DNA of 64,000 bases, taken from assembly GCA_023634235.1 (NCBI GenBank), contig JAMKCF010000003.1, positions 20,802,742-20,866,741 on the forward strand, in the 5' to 3' direction. Shown here one piece after another: positions 11,470-24,640 of the stretch (the first letter of the stretch is position 1; each line of letters starts with the position of its first letter). Source of the DNA: Pisaster brevispinus (lineage: Eukaryota > Echinodermata > Asteroidea > Forcipulatida > Asteriidae). The translations under genes and the position numbers were made by a program. The notes beneath the pieces are model-generated. The model had not been told where the DNA came from and did not search any database. It worked only from the letters and a program-made list of their open reading frames with translations.

Positions 11470-13450
11470 CTTTAACTAGCTTTTTTTAGAACAGCTTACC
11501 ATAAAGTAGGTCTAGTTAGGGTACATGTAGCAAATTTTTAGAAAACCTAGGTAGGCCTAGTTATATTTTTTGCTGTCAGAACACTTCAAGAATTGGACTC
11601 AAATTGCAAGAAATTATTACTAGACCACAAGCCAGAACACATAAAAAGACCAAAACTTTTTTTTTTCCTTTCTAAATTTTTGTGGAATTGATTTTTGATA
11701 TTTGGATAAGTGCTAAAATCGCTTGATCAGTCCCTTTTTGCTTGCGGGTTACTGATCTAGTGCTAAATTACTGGTAAGTGGTCAGTGGGTAATTTGAGCC
11801 AAGCTGTTGCTTTTGGGAAGCATTTCATTCGCGGCATAGTGTCCGCCATTAGTGGACTCAACCTGCTCATGCCTTGGCAGGGTCTTACGGGCACATTTAT
11901 CGACCAGGAACAGTTGGTACCTGAGATGATCACTTCTTGGTTACAAGTCAACTGTCATCAATTGCAAGGAGGACACACTGGTAGCTAAGTTTTGCAGTTT
12001 GTTTATAAGCATTTCATCTGGAATTGTTTCTTTGAAGCATTAATTTATCAAAAATTCCATAAAGTCTGTTCACAGAAAAGAAAACTGGATCAATTGTTTT
12101 CACAACAATCAGCTTGTTGAATCTTCTATCTTGTACTTTGTGGATATTTTTATTGTTATCATCATTTTGAAACAATAAGAAGAAGAAAATTCCCAACTAG
12201 TTTAAATTATTGCGTTAAGAAAGCTACAGGTTGAATGAATCAATTTTTTAAAACCTTTAATTGAAGCCAGATAGCAAGATAGTTGAGCTAGAACTACTCC
12301 AGGGAGTGGTCACCTCTGCCCATTACGATGCATAAGGAAATCAACAACTAGTAGCTTTTTCAATTGATGTAATGTACTGAAGATGTGATCATCAGGATGA
12401 TTGTAGTGGAGACACTTGTTACAAGTTCTCTTTCTTCAGGATGAGTTGGACAGACTCTACTAACTTCTCTTTGACTCTAAATGTGATAATCCTGCCATGA
12501 ATAAGCTGGTTAGCAAACTGTAGAATGTGCTATTAGTGAGCCTTGGTTGTGATTGATGGCAGTGTGACTTTTGACTAAAAGAAGAGTATCCTCTCAGGAC
12601 TGGCTGAACCCCGTTGGTAATTTGGGTCTCTCTGACACCGGAGGTTGGATGAGCTGAGTTTTGAGTTGATGTAAAGGATGCATCCTCGTTTATAACACAA
12701 AGCATGACTTGATTTTATTTTTTTTTTTCCACTAGGGTTCTGACATTATTTTAGTGGGACTGGGAAGATATTATTATTTGAATAGGAGGAGGGGTTAGTT
12801 TAGCTTTAGACATTGGAAATGGTTTGCTCTTAGTGGGGAGGTAAAATCTTCACCTTTAGGTGAAAATAAGGTTACAGGTTGTATTAAATTTTTGACAATG
12901 GTTACAGGTTGTATTGGATTGATACTCACATGCAAACATGTTAGTTGGGTTTCTGACAATAGTTTAGTGGAGCTTGGAAGTAATGTGTAACTATTAGGGA
13001 GAAGGATGGGTTGGTTCAGCTTATAGACAGTGAAAATAGGTTGCACTTACTTGGTAGGTATCATCTGCACCTCTAGGGAGCAGTTCAACAGTTGTTGCTT
13101 CCTTGGGTTTTTCACTTACTTGCAAATAGGTTTCATGAGTTTGTAATAATATTTTAGTAAGATTGGGAGGTTTCGTGTTATTGTTTGACAAAAGAAGGGG
13201 TAGATTTAACGAAGACCTGAATAAATAAATATTTTCTTGGTATCATAATCATCTTGGGAGCAGGTTTAGTTTGGAAACTTTTGGTTGTTTAAAAGTGTAG
13301 GAGGGAGTAGGTTTGTGTGTAGTTACAAAAGGTTGATTTTCTGTTGGCATTTTTTTTTAAAGGACTTTAGGGACAATCTTGTAGATACTGTGGCTTTTCT
13401 TAATGTTGGCTTTGGTTCCAACAATACTTTTTCAACACTTCAGGGGATAT
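11470..13450. repeat. ~2-kb tandem repeat unit, copy 3 (1981 bp)
   Basis: This is the second uninterrupted copy. Its junctions with copies 2 and 4 (GGGGATATCTTTAACTAG) show the unoccupied insertion site of the 8.2-kb element. Differences from copy 2 are mostly single-base changes and short indels in T-runs. Confidence 0.85.
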
Positions 13451-14115
13451 CTTTAACTAGCTTTTTTTTTTAACAGCTCACCATATAGTAGGACTAGTTA
13501 GGGTACATGTAGCAAATTCTTATAATTCTAGGTAAGCCTAGTTGTATTTTTTTCCTGTCAGAACACTACAAGAATTGGGCTCAAATTGCAAAAAATTATT
13601 ACTAGACCACAAGCCAGAACACATAAAAGACCAAAACTTTTTTTTTTCTTTCTAATTTTTTGTGGAATTTATTTTTTAATTTTGGATAAGTGCTAAAATC
13701 ACTTGATCAGTCCCTTTTTGCTTGCCGGTTACTGATCTAGTGCTAAATTACTGGTAAGTGGTCAGTGGGTAATTTGAGCCCAGCTGTTGCTTTTCTGAAG
13801 CATTTCACTCGCGGCATAGTGTCCGCCATCAGTGGACTCAACCTGCTCATGCCTTGGCAGGGTCTTAGTGGCACATTTATCTACCAGGAACAGTTGGTAC
13901 CTGAGATGATGACTTCTCGGTCAAAAGTCAACTGTCATCAATTGCAAGCAGGGCACACTGCTAGCTTAGTTTTGCAGTTTGTTTATAAGCATTTCATCTC
14001 TTGAAGCATTAACTTATCCAGAGTTTTATCAAGTCTGTTCACAGAAAAGAGAGCTGGATCTATTGTTTTCACCACAATCAGCTTGTTGAATCTTCTATCT
14101 TGTACATTATAGATA
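13451..14115. repeat. ~2-kb tandem repeat unit, copy 4 (truncated)
   Basis: It aligns with the left third of copies 2 and 3 up to TCTTGTACATT (about 14,108). It is then replaced by sequence of the dispersed Helentron-like family. Confidence 0.8.
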
Positions 14116-14119
14116 TCAT

Positions 14120-14850
14120 CAAACAGTTCGTTAAAAGTTCAACAAACGCTACACAAAACCGGGGTCACCATTTGACATTGAAAGTTTCAAAAATTCATTT
14201 CTCAAACTTTGTAATGTTTCATCAAATTTTTTGCATCAGATTAAAGATGCCAGTTAGTCTGCCTAAACTTTTGCACAGAGATGACAACATTTTGACATCT
14301 GGTCAAAAATCAAACGTTAAAGCCAACGTAGCTGTTTACCCACCTTGACAAAGCACGATAGTGTGTTAACACAAGTTTGCCTACACACAGGCTGATCCTC
14401 TACATGTACACTGCACATGTACCGGTAGTCCAGTTTACATCCTGTACATGTACATTGCCCATGAAGTTTAGTTTACATATTTATTATGTACTGTACAGCT
14501 ACTTGTAAGAATACAATTGGTGTCACTCGCCATTTCATTGTGTACTGCACACCCAAATAATTATAGTCTGTGTAATATTTATAAAAATTCATAACTCTAG
14601 AATCAATTTTACAACCCATCCATGTGACCGCGTTTGACCTGAAATTCTGATTCAAACCACAAGTTAAAATTGTTTCAAAAAATCAGAACTTCTGAACCAC
14701 ATGTTGGATTTTTACAGTTTATACATCATTGACAAAGAATGTAAGAACTTCAGAAACCATACACAGCATGTTGCCCCATTAAACTTTGACTAAATCAATT
14801 AAATACAAGTTCACAACTTTCAATTTGACAGGAAGTTAAATGTCATTGAG
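14120..14850. mobile_element. Internal fragment of the Helentron-like repeat family
   Basis: It shares phrases with 51,190-51,660, such as GTTCAACAAACGCT, CTCGCCATTTCATTG, CACACCCAAATAAT, and AAAATTCATAACTC near GTGACC/TTTGACC. It has neither the 5' AGGTGTTCG hairpin nor a 3' stem-loop, so it is a truncated or internal piece. Confidence 0.5.
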
Positions 14851-14913
14851 GTAAATAAAGATCATAACCTAATGAGCTTTATCTCAAAATAGTGTTTAAA
14901 AAAAACTCTTTAA

Positions 14914-15519
14914 CCCTTTCCTTACCATAGGCGACTTTAGTCGACTGCACTCATACCCCCTCTTCCTTACCATTGGCGACTTTAGTCGACCAAGCTTGCA
15001 CACAAAAAAGCACTCAAGCCTGAGCACAAAAGCCATTTGTAATAAAGTTGTAGTTTTGCCCATGTTCACCCTCCATACCCAAGCTTACCATCATTGGAAA
15101 GAAAGAGATCGGATCTTTCCAATGGTGGTAAAATAAAATAAGGTTGCTATTATGCAATCTCTTCAAATTGGAATAGAAAGATCCGAAATGCCAAACACCT
15201 ACGAAGCGCCATATGGTTGTGTACAAAAAAGTGTTTGAGATTACAGATTGCACTGAGGAAAGAAAGACCAAGAACTTTGACATTTATTGGACCAATCTCA
15301 ATGAGTTTTAGATCATATGAAAGGAAATTCAATAAGGAAGAACTTTTTTATTACTTATTTTGCTGTAAAACAATATCTTCAAGAAGATAATGGAGTTTGT
15401 AAAAATGGCCTTTGAACAAAAGCTTTCTGTTATGTAAGAATGTGTGCTTCACGCTTGAGTGGTCAAACAATGTGGTCACCAGCGGTTGTTTATGTCCAAA
15501 CAATTCGGTAACGAAAGGG
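14914..15519. mobile_element. piggyBac-like MITE with TTAA target duplication (606 bp)
   Basis: TTAA flanks both ends (14910-14913 and 15520-15523). The termini are CCCTTTCCTTACC and GGTAACGAAAGGG, inverted with one mismatch. CCC..GGG termini at TTAA are the piggyBac hallmark. The left end carries two copies of GGCGACTTTAGTCGAC (within 14,930-14,945 and 14,982-14,998). No transposase ORF is present, so it is non-autonomous. Confidence 0.75.
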
Positions 15520-15576
15520 TTAAAGAAATTTTTTTAAGCTATTGCTAATGAAAGCTTACTATTAGTTGTTGTGTTT

Positions 15577-15637
15577 GAAAAGTATGCGGATGTGGAGGGT
15601 AGCTGTGTACAAACTATCTGGGACAGAAAGGGTTAAC
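15577..15637. mobile_element. Right-end fragment of the 39.4-kb TTAA MITE family
   Basis: The stretch from AAGTATGCGG through TAGCTGTGTACAAACTAT to GGGACAGAAAGGGTTAA matches 40,496-40,553 closely. That is the right end of the MITE at 39,448-40,549. Only this end is seen here, immediately downstream of the 606-bp MITE. Confidence 0.6.
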
Positions 15638-15639
15638 AA

Positions 15640-16365
15640 TCATATGGTTTTAAACAATAATTGCAGTAGTTCCGTCCATTGTAAGCCAGTCCCTCTTAAA
15701 ATTTTAGTCCGATAGCCAAGGGGGGGGGAACAATGTTTTGTTGGATGTACAATGTTTTATGCAGATTCCACACAAGAAGGTCACACTGTTCAAGAATCTG
15801 AGTGATGACCCTTCCTTAGGGTTGGGCAGTTTGTAATATCGATTATTTTATGTTTTTATTAATATATGTAATATTTGCATCAGGAAGAAGATTTTTAATT
15901 TGGTTTTTCCCTTACACCAATATGTATAAAGCACTGTATGCTCACTGTATGACAGTGGGGCTATACGTTTGACAAAAAACGAACTGGATATCTTTAATTT
16001 ACCAGTAGATTTTCTTTTAAAAACCTACATATTAAGTTAAAGAATTGATACTTTGTCAAGAATTTAATTTGGCAATTAATTTAATATACAAAGTTTGAAA
16101 ATTTGAGGTGGTCAGAAAAAGAGAAAATTCTGTCAGTGGTGGTCAGGGAATCATGTTCGCCATGCGGGTTTTCCGGCACTGACCACCGTGGGCAGAACCC
16201 TGCTAAGTGTAGGTAAAGGTTAGATTATACTGAACAATGTTAGGTTTAGGTTAAGTTTCAGGTTACTCCTTAATTGTAGTTTGTAGATTTACATTTAGGT
16301 TTGTGAGAATTTAATCAACTTTGAGCATACTTTTTGAAGCTGTTTGTCAAACAAACCAATAGGCA
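15640..16365. other. Intergenic, nothing recognised
   Basis: AT-rich sequence with a G-run at 15,721-15,728. No gene or repeat could be identified. Confidence 0.4.
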
Positions 16366-16369
16366 TGCA

Positions 16370-17985
16370 TGTGAAATATGAAACAATTTGCCGGGTGTCA
16401 TGCGATCCTGCCAAAACATTTGCACAGAGATGATACCAATATGACATTAACTTATGGTCCTTAATGGGCATTACAGCCATGGTTAATATTAACCTGCATG
16501 TAATCTATGTATAGAGCAAAGCAATGTACATGTAGCTCACAGTTCCGCTGCATTAATCATAAGGTTCAAAGTCCACGAATCCTGTGTGTACAGTCCCACA
16601 TAAAGGAAACATAAGCAGTACAATTAACAAAGACGGTGGTGCTGTATCAAATAACTTTTCATGCTTAAATCCTGTGCTCTGGGACATTATTATTTGCTCG
16701 CTCTGCGACAGATCATTGTGTTGCTTATTCTTGTACGTTTTAACAACATGTCCCGCACATAAAAAACCCAAACTCATTCAAAGTTAAGTGTGAATTTAGT
16801 TCCGTTTTGCCTGTCTGGTGGCTTAATCATAATGGAAAACAAGGAATAGAAGAGGAGGTTTCACTGAGGTGTCCACCTGCTTTAGGGATTTGTATGACTT
16901 TTAAAAAGTAACAAAACTTAAACCGAAACAGAATGACACTGGGTCGCTTCTCATCAAATACCTAGACCCACGTCACATTGATCGAGGTGACCCTGCCTTC
17001 CAAAAGCGTTCTAGGCCTCCTGAGTATGCCCTTCAGACACGGTAATTAAAATGGTTTCAAAATCATCGTTAAAAATATGTGGGTCATTCCTCATTTTGTC
17101 TACAATCATGTTATGATTTTTAACGGTCGGATTGAATTGATGCTAACTCCTGTTCAGGTATATGTACATGTACTGTTTATACAAAATCATATCTCGTGAA
17201 CCAAAAAGGGTTTTGACTTAAAACCTTCCAGACCTTTAAACCTTAGTGTCAATGAAACCGCAAATGTTTTCGGTATGATTACGTCATCGATAACGTCATA
17301 CCATTAAATCCATGTTTAAAATTCACAAAAAACATAAGTGGAGAACCATAATTGCTACATATTAGATCTCTAAACCATGTGAAAGACCCTGGAGTATTTT
17401 AAAAATGATACGCAAGTGTGACCCTCTGTGAGCTTTACTTCTGGTCAAAACTGAAAGCAAACTTTCAAACTGATATCCCATTAACCAAAAAGGGTTAAAA
17501 CCTCAAACTATACATGTGCTTAACCTGAGTGTAGATGAAATAGCAATTATTTTCGGGAGGATCACGACATCGATGTTGTCCTAACATAAAATTTACTTTT
17601 AATATCTAAACAATTCATATCTGGAGAACCAAAATTGCTACATATGTACATCATCTTCGCACTATATGACAGCTCTGGACATTTTTGTTATTTCACAAAC
17701 TGTGTCCCTGCGTGACCTTTTCATTCTGATCAAAACAGGAAGCTTAAATGAAAATATTCTTCCCCAGTTTTCATATGATCTTGAAATTAGATAATGTATC
17801 TATATGGAATAAAGTTTTACCTCTAGGCCTTGCAGATTGCTTTGTTATCAAGATATGTAATAAGTGGTAAAAAAAAAAATTGTAAACCATATTGTGTACT
17901 GTTATTGTTGCAATGTGTTACATCAAACCTTTGAACGTCATACCGAACACCTTGTTTTTGTTGTGTAACAAAACAAATTGTCTAG
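16370..17985 (+). mobile_element. Helentron-like element, 3' part with terminal stem-loop
   Basis: The 3' end is diagnostic. CGAACACC (17,944-17,951) is the inverse of the family's 5' AGGTGTTCG. It is followed by a stem-loop (TTGTTTTTGTT paired with AACAAAACAA) and then CTAG at 17,982-17,985 with T after it. The body 16,370-16,720 matches 18,650-18,970 (TTTGCACAGA, AAGGTTCAAAGTCCACGAA, AGTCCCACATAA). The 5' hairpin was not found, so the start is approximate. Confidence 0.55.
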
Positions 17986-18209
17986 TTGTTTCTCTTCACC
18001 CAGGGGTGTAGATTTGTACTTCCGAGGGTAGAGGTTGATATTGTGTTTGAAAAAACCTTCATAGTGCCACGTCAAATCGGGGCTGTATACTCCCTAGGGG
18101 GCTGAGAAAGAATACAGGAATGTTAATTGCCAAATGACCAGGGCACTAATGTAAACTGCCTTGAATTGTTACTGTAAAATGCGCTAAATAAGAACTGTTT
18201 ATTATTATT

Positions 18210-19610
18210 AGGTGTTCGGAGCAACGCTCGGAAAACCTCTTGTTTTTAATCGTTTTTTGTTTGGTTTTTGGTTTTTTTCTTAATACTTATTCTTTTTAAC
18301 CCTGTGATTGTCTGCAAGAATTTCTGCACTTTCTAAGCTGTTATAACCTTTAAACTTCGTGTATAATTTGATCTTTATCATTAGATGACACCGCTGTGAT
18401 GATGTCATGATGACATCATCAGGTGTTGAGTTGCATTAAATCAAATTTTAATTTTTTTAAAGATCTTAACTCCAAAACTACACAATGGATTGTCACAATC
18501 TTCGGATAGGCCTGTTATGACTCTAAAAGCGCTACACAGAGTGTGACCTCATTTGACTTTGACGTCCGGTTCAAACCGGAAGTTCTAAAAAATCTTTAAA
18601 AATTCATATCTCAATAACCACATATAATTTCATCACACAATTTCATTACATAAGAGTGTAGGTCTGTGATCCTGCTGAAACTTTTGCACAGATATGAAAT
18701 GAATATGACCTTAAATTCTTATTCTAAATGGTCGCTACAGCCAATGTTAGTATTAACCCGCATTCGATCTTTGTATAGAGAAAAGCACTCTAGCTGAGTG
18801 TTCTTCACCACGAATCATAAGGTTCAAAGTCCACGAAGCCTGTGTGTTTAGTCCCACATAACAGAAAATGTAAACAGAACCATTCACATGGTCGGTGGCG
18901 CTATATCATATAACTGTTCATTTTTTTAAATCTCGCTGTGGGACATTATTTGCTCGCTCTGTGACAGATGCCGACTCGGAACCCTACACCATTTTATATT
19001 TAAATCTTTGAAATGAGCATCAAATCAAGGATAAAAGATGTTGGGTTGCTTTTTGCAGGATTGTACAAATGTAGCATAGTTTTTTATTTTAATTGTATGC
19101 GTGACATTACTTGAACCTCTTCTCCTGGTTGAAACCGGAGTGCCTTGTAATTTAACGATGTTGTAGTCTGAAAGGTGTGGCTTAAAAAATAAGACTGATG
19201 CTGTCATGCAAAATAAAGAGTGCCATCAGGCGGCAGGTTAAAAACAGTTATAAATACCTTTTTACTAGATGCTTTTGGCAGAGTTTTTATAATAGTTTCA
19301 AAATTTATTTACATAACGGCCTTCATGTGGACAACGTAGATTGATGACGTCATCACATTCTATGTGTTTCACTTTAAAGGAGCACTTTTGAAAGCCATGT
19401 ATCTGCCAAACCAACTTACCAACTGAGTTGAATCTTGGTGTATTGTTAGACAACGACACTGACTATTGAAACCTTTAGTGGCGTCATGATCACGTTATCT
19501 GAAATGGTTTTTTTTTTTGTGCTTTTATTCCATCAGGCTTTTACATCAGGCATGTACTCACCGAAACCGAACACCTAGAGTTTGTGTAAAGACAAACTCT
19601 AAATATTTAG
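18210..19610 (+). mobile_element. Helentron-like non-autonomous element (~1.4 kb)
   Basis: It starts with AGGTGTTCGG plus an imperfect hairpin after a TTATTATT flank. It ends with CGAACACCT, then a perfect 9-bp stem-loop (AGAGTTTGT / ACAAACTCT, 19,577-19,600), and TTAG followed by TTATTATTAT. Subterminal inverted AGGTGTTCG at both ends, a 3' stem-loop and T-T flanks fit Helentron-type HINEs. No Rep/helicase ORF is present. Confidence 0.65.
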
Positions 19611-19619
19611 TTATTATTA

Positions 19620-22600
19620 TTAGTGGTATTTGGGACTCAACTCGGCTTCGTAAATGGAATTGGGTTTTACTATTGTTTGCTGACTGTCAACTGTAATGAA
19701 TGTTTTGACAAGGTGTTCAATGCCAATATAAAACACAATGGACCATAACAGTTATATGAGTTTAAACACAACATTTCAGACTATAGAAGTTTCCAGTTTT
19801 TGATATTCAAGATATTTGTCTGTAATTCCACATGGAAGCAGATTTCAATTCTGGCTTTTCTATTGATTCCAAAATATTTTTGTATCTCTAAACTGCGGCA
19901 TGGTACTTAAAAAAAATTATGATGCTGATTGGCTCTCCTGGTATGTTATAAAACCTTCAAGGTAAACACCAGCACAAATTTTGTACAGCTTTCCTACTGA
20001 TGGGAACTACATTTTTTTACCGTGCAATTTTTACCGTTTTTAATTATGTAATTTTGTATGTATAATTCGTTGCAATTTTGCCTCTGGCAACAAGTTCGGA
20101 TTTTTAATGAACCATGAATTATTAATTAATTATTAAAAATTGTTGTCTTTTCTGAATTAACTTTGAATTTGTGCATGTTTGGTTGTAAGTTTCAATGAAG
20201 AGTGCTGGTGGAGATCGACTACAAAAGCATTGTAATGGTTAGTAAAATTACGTCTATGAAAGGGAGGAAAGTGATTTGTAGCTTGGACCACTCTAGGGAG
20301 GCCTTTATTTTTGTTTCAGGTTCTCATAGGCACATTGCTTGTTGCCAAATGTAATTTCAATGATGGTATGTAGAATGTGTGATCTCTCTAACTCTAAACT
20401 GTAATATGAAAGTCAAAACGGAAAGCACAGCAATGTATTAGTAATTCTGAGTCCTCATCACTTCAGAGTGGCTTTAATATATAATGAGGTCTACAAATGT
20501 GTCTATATGGAAAGCATCATATCTTAGAGAGTCTCTGTCCATCAAACTGTTTTCACTTTCTGTATAGTTTTAAGAAGGTAACCAGAATGAGGATGGATTA
20601 ACAATCACTTTAAGCACATTTTGAGTTTGTTTATGTTTGCTGTTTCTTCAACAAAACGACTGGCATGCATGGTTATTGAAATAGTTTTGGTGTTCATATC
20701 AGCCTCATAAAAGGAATTGACACATGGGCTGAACTATACATGTTGTTGACTGTCAATTAATCTTGTCACATCGGGATAATTTAGATTGCTTTGTAATGCG
20801 TCTCGGCTTGTAATCACAATCGGTGCTTCTTCTTTTTTTTACAAGAAAACACAGAAGGTTCATCAATAAACAGCCACTTATAGAGGTGCAGAAGTGCAAT
20901 TAAACTAAGAAAAATCCCAAAATAGGAAAGCAATTATTATCACAACTTTAATTTTGATTAATTACATGGTGTAAATAAATATAAAATGACAGCAATGTAA
21001 TTTTTCTGCAGCAATCTATTGAAATCAGCAACTTGTTCACATATATGTGGTTGAGTTATTCAATCTAAAGGGGCCATTCAGAATTATCAATGTTTTAATG
21101 TTCTGATAAAGTGTCAACAAAGTAAAACTCAGATACTAATTTCATTTTCAACCCCCCCCCCCAAAAGAAAAAAACACCTGAATAAATAAATAAGTAAGAT
21201 CTAAACATAACAAACAGATACTAATTTTTGAGTTACAAAAGTGGTGGTTGGAAGGGAGAGTTTAGTAAAAAAGCATTGATAACTCTGAAATGTGCCAACC
21301 TCTGAGAAGATTTCTTTAGTTGTTTCTTTTAAAGCCGAACGTGTAGAACACTACACTTGTTTTTAACCGTATTTTTCATTTCAATTGTACATACAGAATT
21401 GTACTCAATGTAACTTAAAATAAATTTAATTTGTAGTTTTAAACCTCAATTTTCAAACCATCTTTTGAAAAACTTTTTAATATAGGATTTCCATATGGAT
21501 AATGGGACAAGCCAAGGGTTTGCGTCATCTTTTCCAAAAACCTAAATTTTTAGTTTCCACCTGTTTGTCCCTACGAGACAAAATGGACAAATTTGATGTT
21601 TACAAGAATCTTCCATGTTTTTCAAAAGGTGTTTTATTTGAGTTTCCAGAGTAAGGGTGATTAAGTTTTCCTGTCCGTTTTTCCCTTTAATATTGTGAGA
21701 AAAAGGTTATATGAAAAGAGTCAACGTGTGATTTATAAAAAGCAATGATTGAATGCATTTCGTGACGTGGAATAGTTCAGATTTCACCTCAAGATTATAC
21801 TCAGTAAATATAAGTGGTTAACACTTGCATTGTAGTTGGTTTTCTGTAACACCATGTGCTCATTTCTCCTTTACATGGCCCTAACAAATGTCGGGCGAGG
21901 GCTGTTGGGGGGTCTCTGCCTGGGAGCAGCCTAATGAGATTTTTTTAATGCACAGATGAGTTGTTTGATATCAAAATTAGCCCCAAATTAATTCTTTGCC
22001 CCCTGCATTGCTTCCCTCCCTGAAAGAAAAAAAAAGTAAAACAATAATGAAAGTATTTTGTTATGCCAAGGTACATTCTTACCAGAACAATCTACACTGT
22101 AAAGTAGAAAACAATAATCATGTGGTGTTACCGCAAACCAAATAAATATTGATACTTTACCATGCAATACCTCAAATAGTAGTTAGCTTTACACCATACT
22201 TTTGTAGTGATGATTGTCTTAATACAAAAACTTGAAATACTTATGTGTATACAAAAATTGAAGGGCTTGTACTTGTAGGTTGTTATGAGGCTAAGGGTGA
22301 ATACACAATGGTAAGCTAACGTTTGAGTATTGCAAACCATTAGGCTAGGAGTACAGCTAGATATCAAGGTGTGTACAGTAGTAGACCAAATGATACAATC
22401 ATTGAAATATAATTTATGTGACTATATATTTATTACAAATGATGGCAGTGTATTCTCAACAGTTTGCCTTTGCATACTTTTTAGCTTTTTATCCACAAAG
22501 TTGTGAGCATAGGCTATACTTTAAACGTTTAAGTATTCAGTGAGTGGGTATGTTGGTAAAGTACAACAACAAATTTGAAGTTTGCAAATAATGAAGTGCT

Positions 22601-22790
22601 TAAGTGACAACTAAATAGTACCACATACAAATGTAAATAGTCTGAAGGCAATTTGAAACCATACTTTACATACATTTTAATTATCTATGTATTTGAATCT
22701 GGATGGGACCTTTTATCATTAAAAATTGTAATAACGTGCACAAAAAGTTACGCTAGAGGGACAAAATCAACAGATTAGAATCCACTGGTT
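19620..22790. other. Long non-coding stretch, nothing recognised
   Basis: About 3.2 kb of AT-rich sequence. The only ORFs are short and compositionally random. A C-run lies at 21,152-21,161. No gene, repeat family or structured RNA could be recognised. Confidence 0.4.
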
Positions 22791-22835
22791 GATGATATTA
22801 GGCACCTCTTAATATTGTGGGTAGTACACCAGACA

Positions 22836-24640
22836 TATCTATTGTACATGTTCAACAGTGCTGTAATGCAATGGAATGAGCACTTCAGACTTATATTCTT
22901 CTGACGATGGTCACTGGAATACAAGTTTGGATCAAGATTGCCATTCAGATCTATGGACAATTTATCTCACTATCAGATGATGAGGTTTTTATTGTACAGC
23001 ACATCAAAGCCTTGGGCATATCTGTCATATTAGCTTATCGTGTACATTGTACATGTTCAACAGTGCTGTAATGCAATGGAATGAGCACTTCAGACTTATA
23101 TTCTTCTGACGATGGTCACTGGAATACAAGTTTGGATCAAGATTGCCATTCAGATCTATGGACAATTCATCTCACTATCAGATGATGAGGTTTTTATTGT
23201 ACAGCACATCAAAGCCTTGGGCATATCTGTCATATTAGCTTATCGTGTACATTGTACATGTTCAACAGTGCTGTAATGCAATGGAATGAGCACTTCAGAC
23301 TTATATTCTTCTGACGATGGTCACTGGAATACAAGTTTGGATCAAGATTGCCATTCAGATCTATGGACAATTTATCTCACTATCAGATGATGAGGTTTTT
23401 ATTGTACAGCACATCAAAGCCTTGGGCATATCTGTCATATTAGCTTATCGTGTACATTGTACATGTTCAACAGTGCTATAATGCAATGGAATGAGCACTT
23501 CAGACTTATATTCTTCTGACGATGGTCACTGGAATACAAGTTTGGATCAAGATTGCCATTCAGATCTATGGACAATTCATCTCACTATCAGATGATGAGG
23601 TTTTTATTGTACAGCACATCAAAGCCTTGGGCATATCTGTCATATTAGCTTATTGTGTACATTGTACATGTTCAACAGTGCTGTAATGCAATGGAATGAG
23701 CACTTCAGACTTTGATTCTTCTGGCGATGGCCACTGGAATACAAGTTTGGATCAAGATTGCCATTCAGATCTATGGACAATTCATCTCACTATCAGATGA
23801 TGAGGTTTTTATTGTACAACACATCAAAGCCTTGGGCATATCTGTCATATTAGCTTATCGTGTACATTGTACATGTTCAACAGTGCTGTAATGCAATGGA
23901 ATGAGCACTTCAGACTTATATTCTTCTGACGATGGTCACTGGAATACAAGTTTGGATCAAGATTGCCATTCAGATCTATGGACAATTCATCTCACTATCA
24001 GATAATGAGGTTTTTATTGTACAGCACATCAAAGCCTTGGGCATATCTGTCATATTAGCTTATCAATCCATGTACATTGTACATGTTCAACAGTGCTGTA
24101 ATGCAACGGAATGAGCACTTCAGACTTATATTCTTCTGACGATGGTCACTGGAATACAAGTTTGGATCAAGATTGCCATTCAGATCTATGGACAATTCAT
24201 CTCACTATCAGATGATGAGGTTTTTATTGTACAGCACATCAAAGCCTTGGGCATATCTGTCATATTAGCTTATCGTGTACGTTGTACAATTTCAACAGTG
24301 CTGTATTGCAATGGAATGAGCACTTCAAACTTTGATTCATCTGGCGATGGTCACTGGAATACAAGTTTGGATCATGATTGCCATTCAGATCTATGGAAAT
24401 ATCCTCCTTAATATTTCAAGTGATGTCTAACATCAGCTTCAGAGACTTGGACATAGCCATCCAATTGGCTTATATTGTGCAAGTGAAACAGTGCTGTAAT
24501 GCAATGGAACAAACACTTCAGACTTATATTCTTGTGACGAGGGTAATAGAAATACAAGTTTGGATCAAGATTGCCATTCAGATCTATGGAAGATTCCCAA
24601 TCTTTATCAGATGATGTGGCATAGGCCTACAATGAACATC
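22836..24640. repeat. 205-bp tandem repeat array, ~8.8 copies
   Basis: The phrase TGTACATTGTACATGTTC recurs at 23,041, 23,246, 23,451, 23,656, 23,861 and 24,071. The spacing is 205 bp, except for one 210-bp step. A partial first copy begins near 22,836. Copies at 24,276 and about 24,476 are progressively diverged. Central copies are nearly identical. The period is not a multiple of three, and the apparent ORFs are repeat shadows. Confidence 0.92.

Noticed and set aside
22836..24640. CRISPR-like array
   Set aside because: Repeats are contiguous 205-bp units with no unique spacers, in an animal genome.
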